Positions 30,685 through 39,114 of a stretch of 64,000 bases of DNA are shown here, piece by piece; position 1 is the stretch's first letter; every line of letters begins with the position of its first letter. The stretch is from positions 501,021-565,020 of the forward strand of contig JACOUP010000008.1 in NCBI GenBank assembly GCA_016177765.1. The letters run 5' to 3'. The notes beneath the pieces are model-generated. The model saw only the letters and a list, made by a program, of their open reading frames with translations. It ran no database searches and had not been told where the DNA came from. Position numbers and translations under genes: made by a program. Origin of the DNA: Deltaproteobacteria bacterium. GTDB lineage: Bacteria > UBA10199 > JACPAL01 > JACOUP01.

Positions 30685-31712
30685 GAAACCCCCAATAGGT
30701 AGCGAAGCAGGTCATCCATCGTAATCAGCCCCACCAGGTTGTCTTGCTCTTTCAAAAGGGCCATATGCATCTTTTTGCTCTGAAATTCCCTCAACAAATC
30801 TTTCACGGAGAGACCCGGATCGATAAATAAGGGGGGGTTGAGAAAACGACGGAGCGAGAAGGATGTGCCACCCGAGGGTGCTCCACTTGAGGGTGATCCA
30901 CCCGAGGCCCCCGAATCTCTTTGAAGCGTTAAAAGATCCTTAATGTACAAAACACCGATGATATTCTGTTTCGTCCCCTCATAGACAGGGATTCTGGAGA
31001 AACGTCTCTTTTTCAGGACCGACAAAACAGCCTCCAGGCTGGTCTCAACGGGAAACGAGACAATCTGCTCTCTAGGGTGCCCCAGATCACCGACCTTTCT
31101 CTCGGAAAACTTGAACAGGTTGTCGATGAGCCTCTTCTCCAGGGGATCAACCCCTCCCCCTTCCCCCATGGTCACCAAGGCCCGGAATTCTTCCTCCATG
31201 ATCATCCGGCGCCCACCATGAATCGTGACCCCGAAAAGGAGATTGATCCGATCGGCGATGAAGACAAGAACCTTTCTGATCGGACGCGTCACTACGAGAA
31301 AGATCTGCAAGGGGAAGACGATGAGTGGGGCCAAAAGAGAGGCGGCACGAATGGCAATATTTTTGGGGACAATTTCACCAAACAGGAGGATGACAAAGGT
31401 GGTCAACCCGACTGAGATCAGGAAGAAGAGGGTCTTGTCGAGGAATTTGAAATAAGGAACCAGGATCTCGGTAGCCAGGATGGAGATGGCAATATTGACC
31501 AGATCGTTGCCCAAAAGGATGGCGGTCAGGACCTGTTTCGGATCAGACTGAAATTTTTTGATCAGGTTCGCTCCCAAGACCTTCGATTGAATCATCTTCT
31601 GGACCTGTTGCGATGAAAGTGAGAAGAGGGCGGTCTCCGCCATGGAGAAAAAGCTGGAAAACCCCAGAAGAAGGAATATCACCAGGAGGCTATTGGTTAT
31701 CGGCGGTGTCAT
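30681..31712 (-). CDS. CNNM/CBS transporter-like protein, paralogue 1
   Basis: 343 residues with the CNNM membrane domain (residues 1-180) and a CBS pair (residues about 200-335), but no CorC_HlyC domain. Three 15-bp repeat units are translated at residues 269-284 (SGGSPSSGAPSGGTS), forming a flexible Gly/Ser/Pro linker inside the CBS pair. It starts in an ATGA overlap with thiL and ends in one with the longer paralogue, so the proteins are made in step. Confidence 0.9.
   Translation of the reverse strand: MTPPITNSLLVIFLLLGFSSFFSMAETALFSLSSQQVQKMIQSKVLGANLIKKFQSDPKQVLTAILLGNDLVNIAISILATEILVPYFKFLDKTLFFLISVGLTTFVILLFGEIVPKNIAIRAASLLAPLIVFPLQIFLVVTRPIRKVLVFIADRINLLFGVTIHGGRRMIMEEEFRALVTMGEGGGVDPLEKRLIDNLFKFSERKVGDLGHPREQIVSFPVETSLEAVLSVLKKRRFSRIPVYEGTKQNIIGVLYIKDLLTLQRDSGASGGSPSSGAPSGGTSFSLRRFLNPPLFIDPGLSVKDLLREFQSKKMHMALLKEQDNLVGLITMDDLLRYLLGVS
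30861..30905. repeat. 15-bp palindromic units (family A), three diverged tandem copies in the CNNM gene
   Basis: Three 15-bp blocks ending at 30875, 30890 and 30905, each with the GGGTGxTCCACccGA pattern. The minus-strand reading is a threefold pentapeptide with Ser, Gly and Pro. Confidence 0.7.
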
Positions 31713-32701
31713 GGGTGAGATGAGAAATGATTATACCCTAAAACAGGGGGGGGGCTCACCCCTTTTTTTAAACCAATAATCTCAATATTTTCAATGGTTT
31801 TTGTGATATTCCCAATCCTGTAAAACCTTTTTAAAACCGTTCGATAACGGGGGGGGGCGGTGAAAAGGAGTTCATACTCCTCACCGCCGGTGAGCAGGAG
31901 TCTCTCGGTGGAAAGAGACCATTTCCGGGCCAGGGTTTCAAACCGTTTTATATGGGGGATTTTCTCCCATTCCAAGACCGCCCCAACGCGACTGGCCTTC
32001 AGGATATGGCGAAGATCCGAAAGAAGACCATCCGAGATATCGATCATTGCGTGAGGAATCCGATGCCGGGCCAGCCAGGCCCCTTCGGCAATGCGCGGTT
32101 CTGGATCGAGATGTGCCCGGAGGCAGGAGCGATATTCATGGCGCCCTCTAAAACGATTCTCCTTTTTCAAGAGTGCCAATCCCAGTGCCGAACGGCCAAG
32201 GGGACCTGTCACATAGATATCATCCCCTGCCTTCGCCCCTGAACGAAGGACCGGTGGGGCGAGAGTTTGGCCAACAACCGTCACCGAAAAAACCATCCCG
32301 CCCGGAGTGGCATTGGTATCCCCACCGGCCAGTTGTACTCCAAACTTCCGGGCGACAGCCCTGAATCCACGGAGTAGCTCGTCCAAAAAGGAAACAGGCG
32401 TCCGGGGAGGAACCGCCGCCGCCAAAAGGGTGTACAACGGCCTCCCCCCCATCGCCGCAATGTCCGAAAGATTGACAGAAAGAATCTTACGCCCCAACTG
32501 GTAAGGGGAAGTCCACTCTCTCCGAAAGTGCACCCCCTCCACTAGCATGTCAGTGGTCAGGAGGAGATCCCGAGAGCCGGATCGGATAACGGCACAGTCA
32601 TCCCCGATCCCAACCTTAAGACTGCCCCTCGGCGTCAAACCAGCCGCAATCTTCCGGATGAAGGCAAACTCCCCTCCGATTGAGGCGATTGTCCTTTTCA
32701 C
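31709..32701 (-). CDS. thiL: thiamine-monophosphate kinase
   Basis: 330 residues of the AIR synthase-like fold. Typical ThiL stretches are GIGDDCAVIR near residue 31, TTDMLVEGVHFRREW, VNLSDIAAMGGRPLYTLLAA, GGDTNATP, and AMIDISDGLLSDL near residue 218. It makes thiamine diphosphate, the active cofactor. Embedded in a minus-strand operon by 4-bp overlaps on both sides. Confidence 0.95.
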   Translation of the reverse strand: MKRTIASIGGEFAFIRKIAAGLTPRGSLKVGIGDDCAVIRSGSRDLLLTTDMLVEGVHFRREWTSPYQLGRKILSVNLSDIAAMGGRPLYTLLAAAVPPRTPVSFLDELLRGFRAVARKFGVQLAGGDTNATPGGMVFSVTVVGQTLAPPVLRSGAKAGDDIYVTGPLGRSALGLALLKKENRFRGRHEYRSCLRAHLDPEPRIAEGAWLARHRIPHAMIDISDGLLSDLRHILKASRVGAVLEWEKIPHIKRFETLARKWSLSTERLLLTGGEEYELLFTAPPRYRTVLKRFYRIGNITKTIENIEIIGLKKGVSPPPVLGYNHFSSHP

Positions 32702-34614
32702 TCGACTTCCCGAATCCCCTCGTCGGCCAGGGTCAAAAGAAAAAGCTTCCTTTTCAGCTCCCCCCCCTTTTCAGCGGTGATCATACCGGTGGCCCCCGAA
32801 AAATCTTTAAGCCGGCTCAAAAAATCCTTGATCTCTTCCCTCACAAACCTTCCCTTGGGTGAAGCACCCTTTGTGGTAGCGAGGATTATCTTGAGGGAGT
32901 CATAGGCATACGCCTCCAAAAAGGTCGGGTCCATCGCATAGGCCGCCTTGAAGGAATCGGTAAACTCATGAGTCGCCTTTCTGGAGGCATGGATAAAGAA
33001 CCCGTCCGGAAAAACGGCATTGGTCAACAGCTCGTTGTCGCCAGCGGCCAGTGAGGGGTGATCCCACCCAGCGGAGCCAAGGAGGAGGAGTCCCTTCATC
33101 TCCACGAACCGCATCGCGTCCGCAATCAAAAGGAGATTCTTATAGGTATCCGGGATGAAAAGGGCCTGAAACCCGTAGCCGGAGCCCAAACCGTAATGGG
33201 TCACCCCCATCTTGAGGTTCCGGAGGGGGGTCATGAAATCAGTGGTGTCCGGCAGGTAGGATTGTTTGGTTACAACCTTGCCGCCGCACTCGTTCACCTG
33301 TTCGGCAAAGTTTTTCTCAAACTCCTTCCCGACTGGTGTCTCCGGGTAGAGAATGGCATAGGTCCCGACCTTTTTCCGGCTACAGGCGTATTGAACGATA
33401 GTCGCCACCTGTTCCGAAACGGTGAGAAAATTCCTGAAGACATAATCGCCCCAGGAAACCGCCTCCCGGGGGGAGAGGGCAATCAAGGGAACTGCCAGAC
33501 GATTGGCCTCCTGGACTACCGTTTCGGTTTCGTCCCGGATCAAAAGGGCGACAACGGCCACCGCCCCTTCAGCCACCAACTGTTGCAGTTGGCCGACTGC
33601 CTTTTCGGCTTCCCCTTCGCCTGAATCGCGGACTATCAATCGGACACTGTTCGCAGAGTGAACCGTCACCTCACAAGGATCGAAGACCCCGGCGGCACAC
33701 TCCAGCCCCCTTAACACCGACTCGGCGGCAACGCTGAACCGGCCGGAGAGGGGGAGCAAGACACCGATAACCACCTCATCACCGGTCCCGGTCCTTTTTT
33801 CCGTCTCCGACAGCAGGGAACGAACCAGCGGAAGGTACTCATGTTTCGGATAGGTCTTGGCAAATTCTTGGGCGAGACTTTTGGCCTTGGCATAATTTCC
33901 CTTAGTATTGTGGGTCTGAATCAGTTTCCAGAGGATCACCCCACCAACCGGCCTCCCTGAAAAATTTTTGGCCCAATCCTGCAAACGGTCGGGGTCCTCA
34001 TTCCCCTCCCTGACCCATTTCTCAACAAAATCGACCACCTCCTGTTTTTCAACAATCCACGGGGCCCCGCCAACTTTTCCGGAAAAGGACGAGTCTTTAT
34101 AGGCGTCATAAAGGTTCAGGAAACCCAAGCTCTTTTCGTTCTCCGCCTCTCCCAGTTGTTTGGCGTCCTCAATCCAGAGAGAACCAATTCGGATACGAAG
34201 CCGGACATTGGCATACTTGTGTGGAATTTTACGGAGAACCGTCTTCGATTCCCCATACTCCTTCATCCGGGTGTGACAGACCGCCTCCTTATACATCGCC
34301 TGTGGCCCCAGATCAGGATCAAAAGAACGGGAGGTCACCTTTTCAAAAAACCTGAGCGCCTCGGAGAACTGGTTGGAGTGCAGATAGATCTCCCCCAACC
34401 GGTAATACGACCGGTCGGTCAGGCGATTGTACGGGTATTTGTCGATGAAGGATTGGAAACGGCCGGCCGCCTCGGAATAGTTGCCGACCTGATAGATCCT
34501 TTCGGCCTGCCGGTATTCTCGTTCGACAGCTGGCGTCACCTCGGCGGCGTACTTGGCCCGCGGCCCGACCGGCCCTCCGCCTCCGCAGGAAACGAGTCCA
34601 AGGAGGGCGACCAA
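32698..34614 (-). CDS. TPR/periplasmic-binding-fold lipoprotein (LpoA/LppC-like)
   Basis: At least 638 residues. From TTG 34614 the leader is short (VALLGLVSC lipobox); in-frame CTG at 34632 would give a better signal peptide (KSSLALVALLGLVSC) with GAGGTG upstream, so an unusual start is likely. Residues 30-280 form TPR-like repeats (AERIYQVGNYSEAAGRFQSFIDKYPYN). Residues 285-630 form a type I periplasmic-binding domain (VVIGVLLPLSGRFSVAAESVLRG). This is the architecture of LpoA, the outer-membrane activator of penicillin-binding protein 1A. A 15-bp repeat unit lies at residues 581-586. Confidence 0.8.
   Translation of the reverse strand: MVALLGLVSCGGGGPVGPRAKYAAEVTPAVEREYRQAERIYQVGNYSEAAGRFQSFIDKYPYNRLTDRSYYRLGEIYLHSNQFSEALRFFEKVTSRSFDPDLGPQAMYKEAVCHTRMKEYGESKTVLRKIPHKYANVRLRIRIGSLWIEDAKQLGEAENEKSLGFLNLYDAYKDSSFSGKVGGAPWIVEKQEVVDFVEKWVREGNEDPDRLQDWAKNFSGRPVGGVILWKLIQTHNTKGNYAKAKSLAQEFAKTYPKHEYLPLVRSLLSETEKRTGTGDEVVIGVLLPLSGRFSVAAESVLRGLECAAGVFDPCEVTVHSANSVRLIVRDSGEGEAEKAVGQLQQLVAEGAVAVVALLIRDETETVVQEANRLAVPLIALSPREAVSWGDYVFRNFLTVSEQVATIVQYACSRKKVGTYAILYPETPVGKEFEKNFAEQVNECGGKVVTKQSYLPDTTDFMTPLRNLKMGVTHYGLGSGYGFQALFIPDTYKNLLLIADAMRFVEMKGLLLLGSAGWDHPSLAAGDNELLTNAVFPDGFFIHASRKATHEFTDSFKAAYAMDPTFLEAYAYDSLKIILATTKGASPKGRFVREEIKDFLSRLKDFSGATGMITAEKGGELKRKLFLLTLADEGIREVE
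32857..32871. repeat. 15-bp palindromic unit (family A), one copy in the LpoA-like gene
   Basis: GGGTGAAGCACCCTT. Minus-strand reading K-G-A-S-P, same as in the c554-like and methyltransferase genes. Confidence 0.82.
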
Positions 34615-34621
34615 GGCAAGG

Positions 34622-35233
34622 CTACTTTTCAGGATTTTTTTCGTTTTTCACCTCGTGAGGTGCGGTCTGCGAAGGTGCGGCCGCCACACTCACCTTGGCC
34701 GGCCGAAGGAGTTTTTCATGAAAGAGGTATCCTTTTTGATATTCCCGAACGACCGTTCCTGGTTCCGCTTGCGTCGTTGGTTCCTGACTGATCGCCTCAT
34801 GGATCGCCGGATCGAACTGCTCCCCCACTGTCGGGACGGGGTGGAGCCCCACTTTTTTCAGAATCTTGTCCAGTTCCTTTTCGGTCAGGAGGACCCCCTC
34901 CCGCAAAACCTTGATATCAGAAACCCCCTCGCTATGTTGGAGGGCGAGTTCGAGGTGATCCTTGATTTGAAGAATCTCTTTCAAGAGCCGTTCGTTGCCG
35001 TACCTCAATAATTCCTCCCGCTCCCGATCAGCCCGTTTCCGGAGATTGTCCATCTCGGCCGCCAAACGGAGGTACTTGTCCCCGGCCTCGGCCAACTGTT
35101 TTTTCAACTCTTCGGTCTTGGAGGGTTCTGCGGGGGGCTCTTTTTCTAAAGGAGTCCCCCCTTTTTCCAGCCCTCCTAACTTGGAAGCGGCGTTAGCCTC
35201 ACGGGTAAATTTGGACCTGTCTCGATGTTCCAT
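34622..35233 (-). CDS. grpE: nucleotide exchange factor GrpE
   Basis: 203 residues. A charged N-terminal coiled coil (ELKKQLAEAGDKYLRLAAEMDNLRKR) leads to the GrpE core, with KVGLHPVPTVGEQFDPAIHEAI and the C-terminal VVREYQKGYLFHEKLLRPAKVSVA beta-domain diagnostic. It releases ADP from DnaK; dnaK and dnaJ are not in the window. It sits 20 bp after hemW and 7 bp before the LpoA-like gene. Confidence 0.96.
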   Translation of the reverse strand: MEHRDRSKFTREANAASKLGGLEKGGTPLEKEPPAEPSKTEELKKQLAEAGDKYLRLAAEMDNLRKRADREREELLRYGNERLLKEILQIKDHLELALQHSEGVSDIKVLREGVLLTEKELDKILKKVGLHPVPTVGEQFDPAIHEAISQEPTTQAEPGTVVREYQKGYLFHEKLLRPAKVSVAAAPSQTAPHEVKNEKNPEK

Positions 35234-35253
35234 GAACGATGGGGATAAACCAA

Positions 35254-36465
35254 TCAGGGGAGGAAATCAACAAAGACCTCATTGGCAAAAAGAACCCCTT
35301 TTGGCGTCAACACCAGCCGTTCCTCGGTAGAAGAGAGAAGCCCCTGGGCGACCCATTTTTTCAGGAGATCGGGGTAGACTTCCTCAACGCCTCTTTGAAA
35401 GAGGGATTCAAACCGTTTTTTCAAGATCCCTTCCTGGAGCCGAAGTCCCAAGAATAGAAACTCCCCGATCGCCTGCTGGGGCGAGATCGTTTCGGTAGAA
35501 CCTTCCCACTCCCCCGCCAGGTAAAGTTTCAGGTCACGAACATTGGTGCGGCGTTGTCGATTGATAAACGACGCGGCACTGACCCCAAACCCCAGATACT
35601 CCCCATACTCCCAGTAATTTAAATTATGGCGGCACTCCGATCCCGGTCGGGCAAAATTGGAGATTTCATAAGCCTGGAGACCTTTTTCTGCCAAAAACTC
35701 CCGCGTCTCTTGAAACATCCGGACCTGGTCCTCTTCGGAGGGAAGGTCTCCTTTGTCCCCTCCCCCTCGATGGGGGAGGGTTGGGGAGAGGGTGATCCTT
35801 GGGCCACCCTCCCCTTCATCCCCTCCCATCAAGGGAGGGGATTTTATAGGGTATAATTTCGCAAAAGGCGTCCCCTCCTCAATCGTGAGATTGTAGGCCG
35901 AGAGATGCGGCGTCTCCAACGAAGCGGCGATTTTTAAATCTTCCCTCCAGTCAGCCATCGATTGCCCCGGCAGACCAAAGATCAGGTCGATATTGATATT
36001 CTCAAAACCGGCGGCCCGCGCCTCCTGGACCGCGCGAAGGGAGTCTTGCCCCCGGTGATAGCGCCCCAATACCTTGAGAAACCGATCCTGAAATGACTGG
36101 ATGCCGAACGAAATCCGGTTCATCCCGAGCGAACGAAAATCGCGAAGCTTCTCCTCACCGACCGTCCCCGGATTCGCCTCAAAAGTGATTTCTGTCGTCG
36201 AAGAGTAATCGAAAAACTCGGTCAATCCCTTCAAAATTTTTTCCAGGAGGCTGGGGTGCAGGAGAGAGGGGGTCCCTCCCCCCAAAAAGAGGGTTTTCAA
36301 CCTCCTTTTTCCAAGACCCGAACAACGGGACCGGATCTCTTGAAGGAGACCCTCCACGTATTCCCCTTGCAGGTCCCAATCCTCATGCCCGCGCGGGAGG
36401 GAGTAGAAGTCACAATAGCCGCATTTGACCTCGCAAAAGGGGATATGGAGATAGACGGAAATCAT
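35254..36465 (-). CDS. hemW: HemW-type radical SAM haem chaperone
   Basis: 403 residues from ATG 36465 (frame opens at 36513). The motif CEVKCGYCDF near residue 11 has the HemW CxxxCxxC without the extra cysteine of coproporphyrinogen oxidase HemN. GGGTPSLL, EANPG, RISFGIQSFQ and DLIFGLPGQ follow. HemW delivers haem to respiratory proteins, which suits a haem-rich organism. Residues about 209-236 (KSPPLMGGDEGEG and onward) are an inserted family C repeat. Divergent from the parA-like gene with a 63-bp spacer. Confidence 0.9.
   Translation of the reverse strand: MISVYLHIPFCEVKCGYCDFYSLPRGHEDWDLQGEYVEGLLQEIRSRCSGLGKRRLKTLFLGGGTPSLLHPSLLEKILKGLTEFFDYSSTTEITFEANPGTVGEEKLRDFRSLGMNRISFGIQSFQDRFLKVLGRYHRGQDSLRAVQEARAAGFENINIDLIFGLPGQSMADWREDLKIAASLETPHLSAYNLTIEEGTPFAKLYPIKSPPLMGGDEGEGGPRITLSPTLPHRGGGDKGDLPSEEDQVRMFQETREFLAEKGLQAYEISNFARPGSECRHNLNYWEYGEYLGFGVSAASFINRQRRTNVRDLKLYLAGEWEGSTETISPQQAIGEFLFLGLRLQEGILKKRFESLFQRGVEEVYPDLLKKWVAQGLLSSTEERLVLTPKGVLFANEVFVDFLP
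35757..35840. repeat. three-hairpin repeat element (family C), copy in hemW
   Basis: About 84 bp, close copy of 14674-14758. Relative to its host gene it is inserted in the opposite orientation, and this reading too is free of stop codons. Confidence 0.85.
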
Positions 36466-36528
36466 CCCCTTCCCGCTCCTATTTTCCGCTTGAAAAGGCA
36501 ACCCTTTTACCATAGTCCCAAGGGTATC

Positions 36529-37386
36529 ATGTCACTCGCGGAGAAATTGAAAGAATTGATCGCGGTCGAAGGGGCGAAGTACGAAAAGGGAAACAAACGG
36601 GCCAAGGCGATCGCCATCTGTTCCCAAAAAGGAGGGGTTGGCAAGACAACCACCGCTGTTAACCTTGGGGCGGCGCTCGCCAGTTTTTACAAGAAAAAAG
36701 TGCTGGTCGTCGACCTGGACCCACAAGGCCACGTGGAAAAATCACTCGGCTCCCTGATCCCGGACGGCCTCGAGTACACCCCCCTTTCCAAGGTATTGAC
36801 CTCCAAAAAGGGGGAGGTGATGGAGGCGATCACCAAAACGGAGTTGGAAAATTTCTTCCTGACCCCGGGTGACAAGGCGTTGATGGAGGCAGAAAACATC
36901 CTTTCCACCAAGATCGGCAAGGAATTTATTTTGCAATCGGCCCTGGAAACGGCGCGGACCCATCATGACCTGATCCTCTTTGATTGTCCCCCTTCCCTCG
37001 GCAACCTGACCGTCAACGCCCTGGTCGCCTCTGACTACGCGATTGTCCCGTGCGAGATGAGCGTCCTCGCCTTTGAAGGGGTTGCCGATCTCCTGGAGAT
37101 GCTGGAGACGGTTAATGAACGATTGAACAAGAAACTGCAGATGTTGGGGGTCCTCTTCACCCGTGTCGATGGCCGCAACGTCACGATGAATGACCTGATT
37201 GCAGAAAACATGAAGAAGCATTTTAACGGCAAGATTTTCAAGACGATGATTGCCGTCAACACCGCCCTGAACAAGGCCCAGCTGGAAGGACAACCGGTCT
37301 TCCGCTTCGCCCCCTCCTCCACCGGCGCTGAAAACTATCAGGCGCTGGCCGAAGAGGTTTTAAAGAAGGCTCGCATCCCCTCCTAA
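36529..37386 (+). CDS. ParA/Soj-like ATPase
   Basis: 285 residues from ATG 36529 with AAGGG five bases upstream. A deviant Walker A, CSQKGGVGKTTTAVNLG near residue 33, the A' motif VLVVDLDPQGH and FDCPPSLGNLTVNAL mark the ParA/MinD superfamily, subgroup Soj. No parB lies beside it. It may segregate the chromosome or position another cargo. Convergent with nadC, sharing the 4 bp CTAA at the stops. Confidence 0.9.
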   Translation: MSLAEKLKELIAVEGAKYEKGNKRAKAIAICSQKGGVGKTTTAVNLGAALASFYKKKVLVVDLDPQGHVEKSLGSLIPDGLEYTPLSKVLTSKKGEVMEAITKTELENFFLTPGDKALMEAENILSTKIGKEFILQSALETARTHHDLILFDCPPSLGNLTVNALVASDYAIVPCEMSVLAFEGVADLLEMLETVNERLNKKLQMLGVLFTRVDGRNVTMNDLIAENMKKHFNGKIFKTMIAVNTALNKAQLEGQPVFRFAPSSTGAENYQALAEEVLKKARIPS

Positions 37387-38213
37387 CTTTCAATTTCAAA
37401 TGCTATATCCACCGCCGGGGCGGAGTGGGTGAGCGCCCCGATTGAAATAAAATCGACGCCGCTCTTGGCGTAATCAACGACATTTTCCAGCGTCACACCA
37501 CCGGAGGCCTCTGTCTTGACCCGGCCCGCGACAAGGGAGACCGCCTTTTCTAATTCCTTTGGGGAAAAATTGTCCAAAAGTAAAATGTCGGCACCAGCTT
37601 TAATCGCCTCTTCAATCTGAGTGATTGATTGAATCTCCACTTCGACCGGTACTTTATTGGGATTTTTCGCCTTGGCCCTGCCAATCGCCTCAGCGAGTGA
37701 ACAGCCTTGAAGATGGTTATCCTTGATAAGGAACCGGTCATAGAGCCCCAGCCGGTGATTTTTCCCTCCCCCCACTCGAACCGCATGCTTTTCCAGGGCC
37801 CTGAAACCGGGGGTTGTTTTTCGCGTATCCAAAATCTGCACCGGATATTTTTTGACCTTCTCCACAAACTGACGCGTGAACGTAGCAACGCCGGAGAGGT
37901 GCTGGAGGAAATTGAGGGCGGTTCGTTCTCCCTTGAGAAGGCTTTGGATCTTGCCCGAAATTTCGGCCAGTACTGTCTCCCCCTTGACCCCCTGCCCGTC
38001 ATGACACAACTCCTTCCAAGCGACAGTCGGATCAACGACGGCAAAAACCCGTCGTGCGATTTCTAGTCCAGAGACAACCAAATCCTGTTTGGCCAAGATA
38101 ATCCCCTTTTTTTGAATCGGCTCCGCTCCAAAAAGCGCGTCGGTGGTGATATCCCCACTCCCGATATCCTCCTGCAGGGCCAAGTCAATCAAGGTTTGGA
38201 TCCGGTCAGTCAT
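37383..38213 (-). CDS. nadC: nicotinate-nucleotide pyrophosphorylase (carboxylating)
   Basis: 276 residues. QPRTase landmarks: EDIGSGDITTDAL near residue 15, ERTALNFLQHLSGVATFTRQFV, ILDTRKTTPGFRALEKHAVRVGGGKNHRLGLYD near residue 130, LLLDNFSP and EASGGVTLENV. It makes nicotinate mononucleotide from quinolinate for NAD. Overlaps mtgA by 4 bp. Confidence 0.96.
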   Translation of the reverse strand: MTDRIQTLIDLALQEDIGSGDITTDALFGAEPIQKKGIILAKQDLVVSGLEIARRVFAVVDPTVAWKELCHDGQGVKGETVLAEISGKIQSLLKGERTALNFLQHLSGVATFTRQFVEKVKKYPVQILDTRKTTPGFRALEKHAVRVGGGKNHRLGLYDRFLIKDNHLQGCSLAEAIGRAKAKNPNKVPVEVEIQSITQIEEAIKAGADILLLDNFSPKELEKAVSLVAGRVKTEASGGVTLENVVDYAKSGVDFISIGALTHSAPAVDIAFEIES

Positions 38214-38974
38214 GGTCCCCCTCCAGGAGCAAGATCCTCAGTGGCAACACCATTTTCCTCCTCCGGCAATTCCGGAATCTCCGGGGCCTCTTCCGGGGGA
38301 GCTGTTTTGGTAACCGGCTTCTCCCCAATCCCCAGTCTTGTCAAGATGACTTGTTGACGACGTCGGACGGCAGGACTCGGGGGCCAGTCTCCCCAGCGCC
38401 GCGGATTGGGCAAAATCGCCGCCAGAAAGGCCGATTCCCCTGCGGAAAGACCGGACGCTGGTTTTTGGAAATAATAACGGGCCGCCGCCTCGGCACCATA
38501 GATCCCGTCCCCCCATTCTACAACATTCAGGTAGAGCTCCAAAATCCTCTCCTTGGAAAGAATCTGTTCCATCCTCAAGGCGATCAGGACTTCGAGCGTC
38601 TTCCGCAACAATGTCTTTTGTGGTGAAAGGTAGAGATTCTTGGCCAGCTGCATCGTGAGGGTGGAAAAGCCCCGGGCAAACCGCTGTCTTTTCATGTTCT
38701 TTTCAAACGAGGCCTTGAGTTCCTGAAAATCGATCCCGTGGTGATTGAGAAAGTTGCCATCCTCCGCCACAACCACGGCCCGGCGAAGGTTCGTTGAAAT
38801 CCGTGACAGCGGAACCCAGACCTGATCGACCTTCCCCCCACGCTCCATCATCAGGGCGGTTCGGCCGGGATTGACAAAGCGAAAGGAGGTGATCGGAAGG
38901 AGAGCCAGATACAGGGCCCCGGCAACGATCAGGCCAGAGAGGAGAAAAATGGCAAAAAGTTTAAGGAATGACAC
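38210..38974 (-). CDS. mtgA: monofunctional peptidoglycan glycosyltransferase
   Basis: 254 residues. N-terminal membrane anchor (residues 5-27), then the GT51 motifs EDGNFLNHHGID (catalytic Glu), GFSTLTMQLAKNLYLS and KERILELYLNVVEWG. It polymerises lipid II into glycan strands. A Pro/Glu-rich tail of about 45 residues follows the catalytic domain. Divergent from the HEXXH gene across a structured repeat element. Confidence 0.95.
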   Translation of the reverse strand: MSFLKLFAIFLLSGLIVAGALYLALLPITSFRFVNPGRTALMMERGGKVDQVWVPLSRISTNLRRAVVVAEDGNFLNHHGIDFQELKASFEKNMKRQRFARGFSTLTMQLAKNLYLSPQKTLLRKTLEVLIALRMEQILSKERILELYLNVVEWGDGIYGAEAAARYYFQKPASGLSAGESAFLAAILPNPRRWGDWPPSPAVRRRQQVILTRLGIGEKPVTKTAPPEEAPEIPELPEEENGVATEDLAPGGGP

Positions 38975-38987
38975 AGGGTTACCTTAT

Positions 38988-39055
38988 AGCATTTCAATCC
39001 CCGTAGGGGATTAGAAATACTTATGGTTGATTAATTTTTAATTAATCAACCATAG
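38988..39055. repeat. two-hairpin intergenic element, copy 1
   Basis: AGCATTTCAA, then a variable palindrome TCCCC-GTA-GGGGA, then a 24-bp segment (39011-39034) identical to 57974-57997. The latter begins a second hairpin with a 13-bp perfect stem (39023-39053). The flanks AGCATTTCAA and TTAGAAATACT are themselves complementary apart from a bulged A and one mismatch. It lies between divergent mtgA and the HEXXH gene. Confidence 0.75.
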
Positions 39056-39114
39056 CGGCACCCGGAGCCATTTTGCAAGCAACCTTTTGTCTTCAAGGCC
39101 GATGATTGCGGCGC

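Noticed and set aside
33054-33070. GGGTGATCCCACCCA in the LpoA-like gene as a repeat unit
   Set aside because: It has a different palindrome centre and encodes residues (GWDHPS) that fit the domain; chance similarity is as likely.
36256-36528. N-terminal extension of the parA-like gene upstream of 36529
   Set aside because: It lies antisense to hemW, and the family-typical start plus ribosome site is at 36529.
38990-39020. ATTTCAATCCCC-GTA-GGGGATTAGAAAT looks like a CRISPR repeat
   Set aside because: Only one copy with this core is present, there are no spacers or cas genes, and the related copy at 57932 has a wholly different core. It is treated as a structured intergenic repeat.
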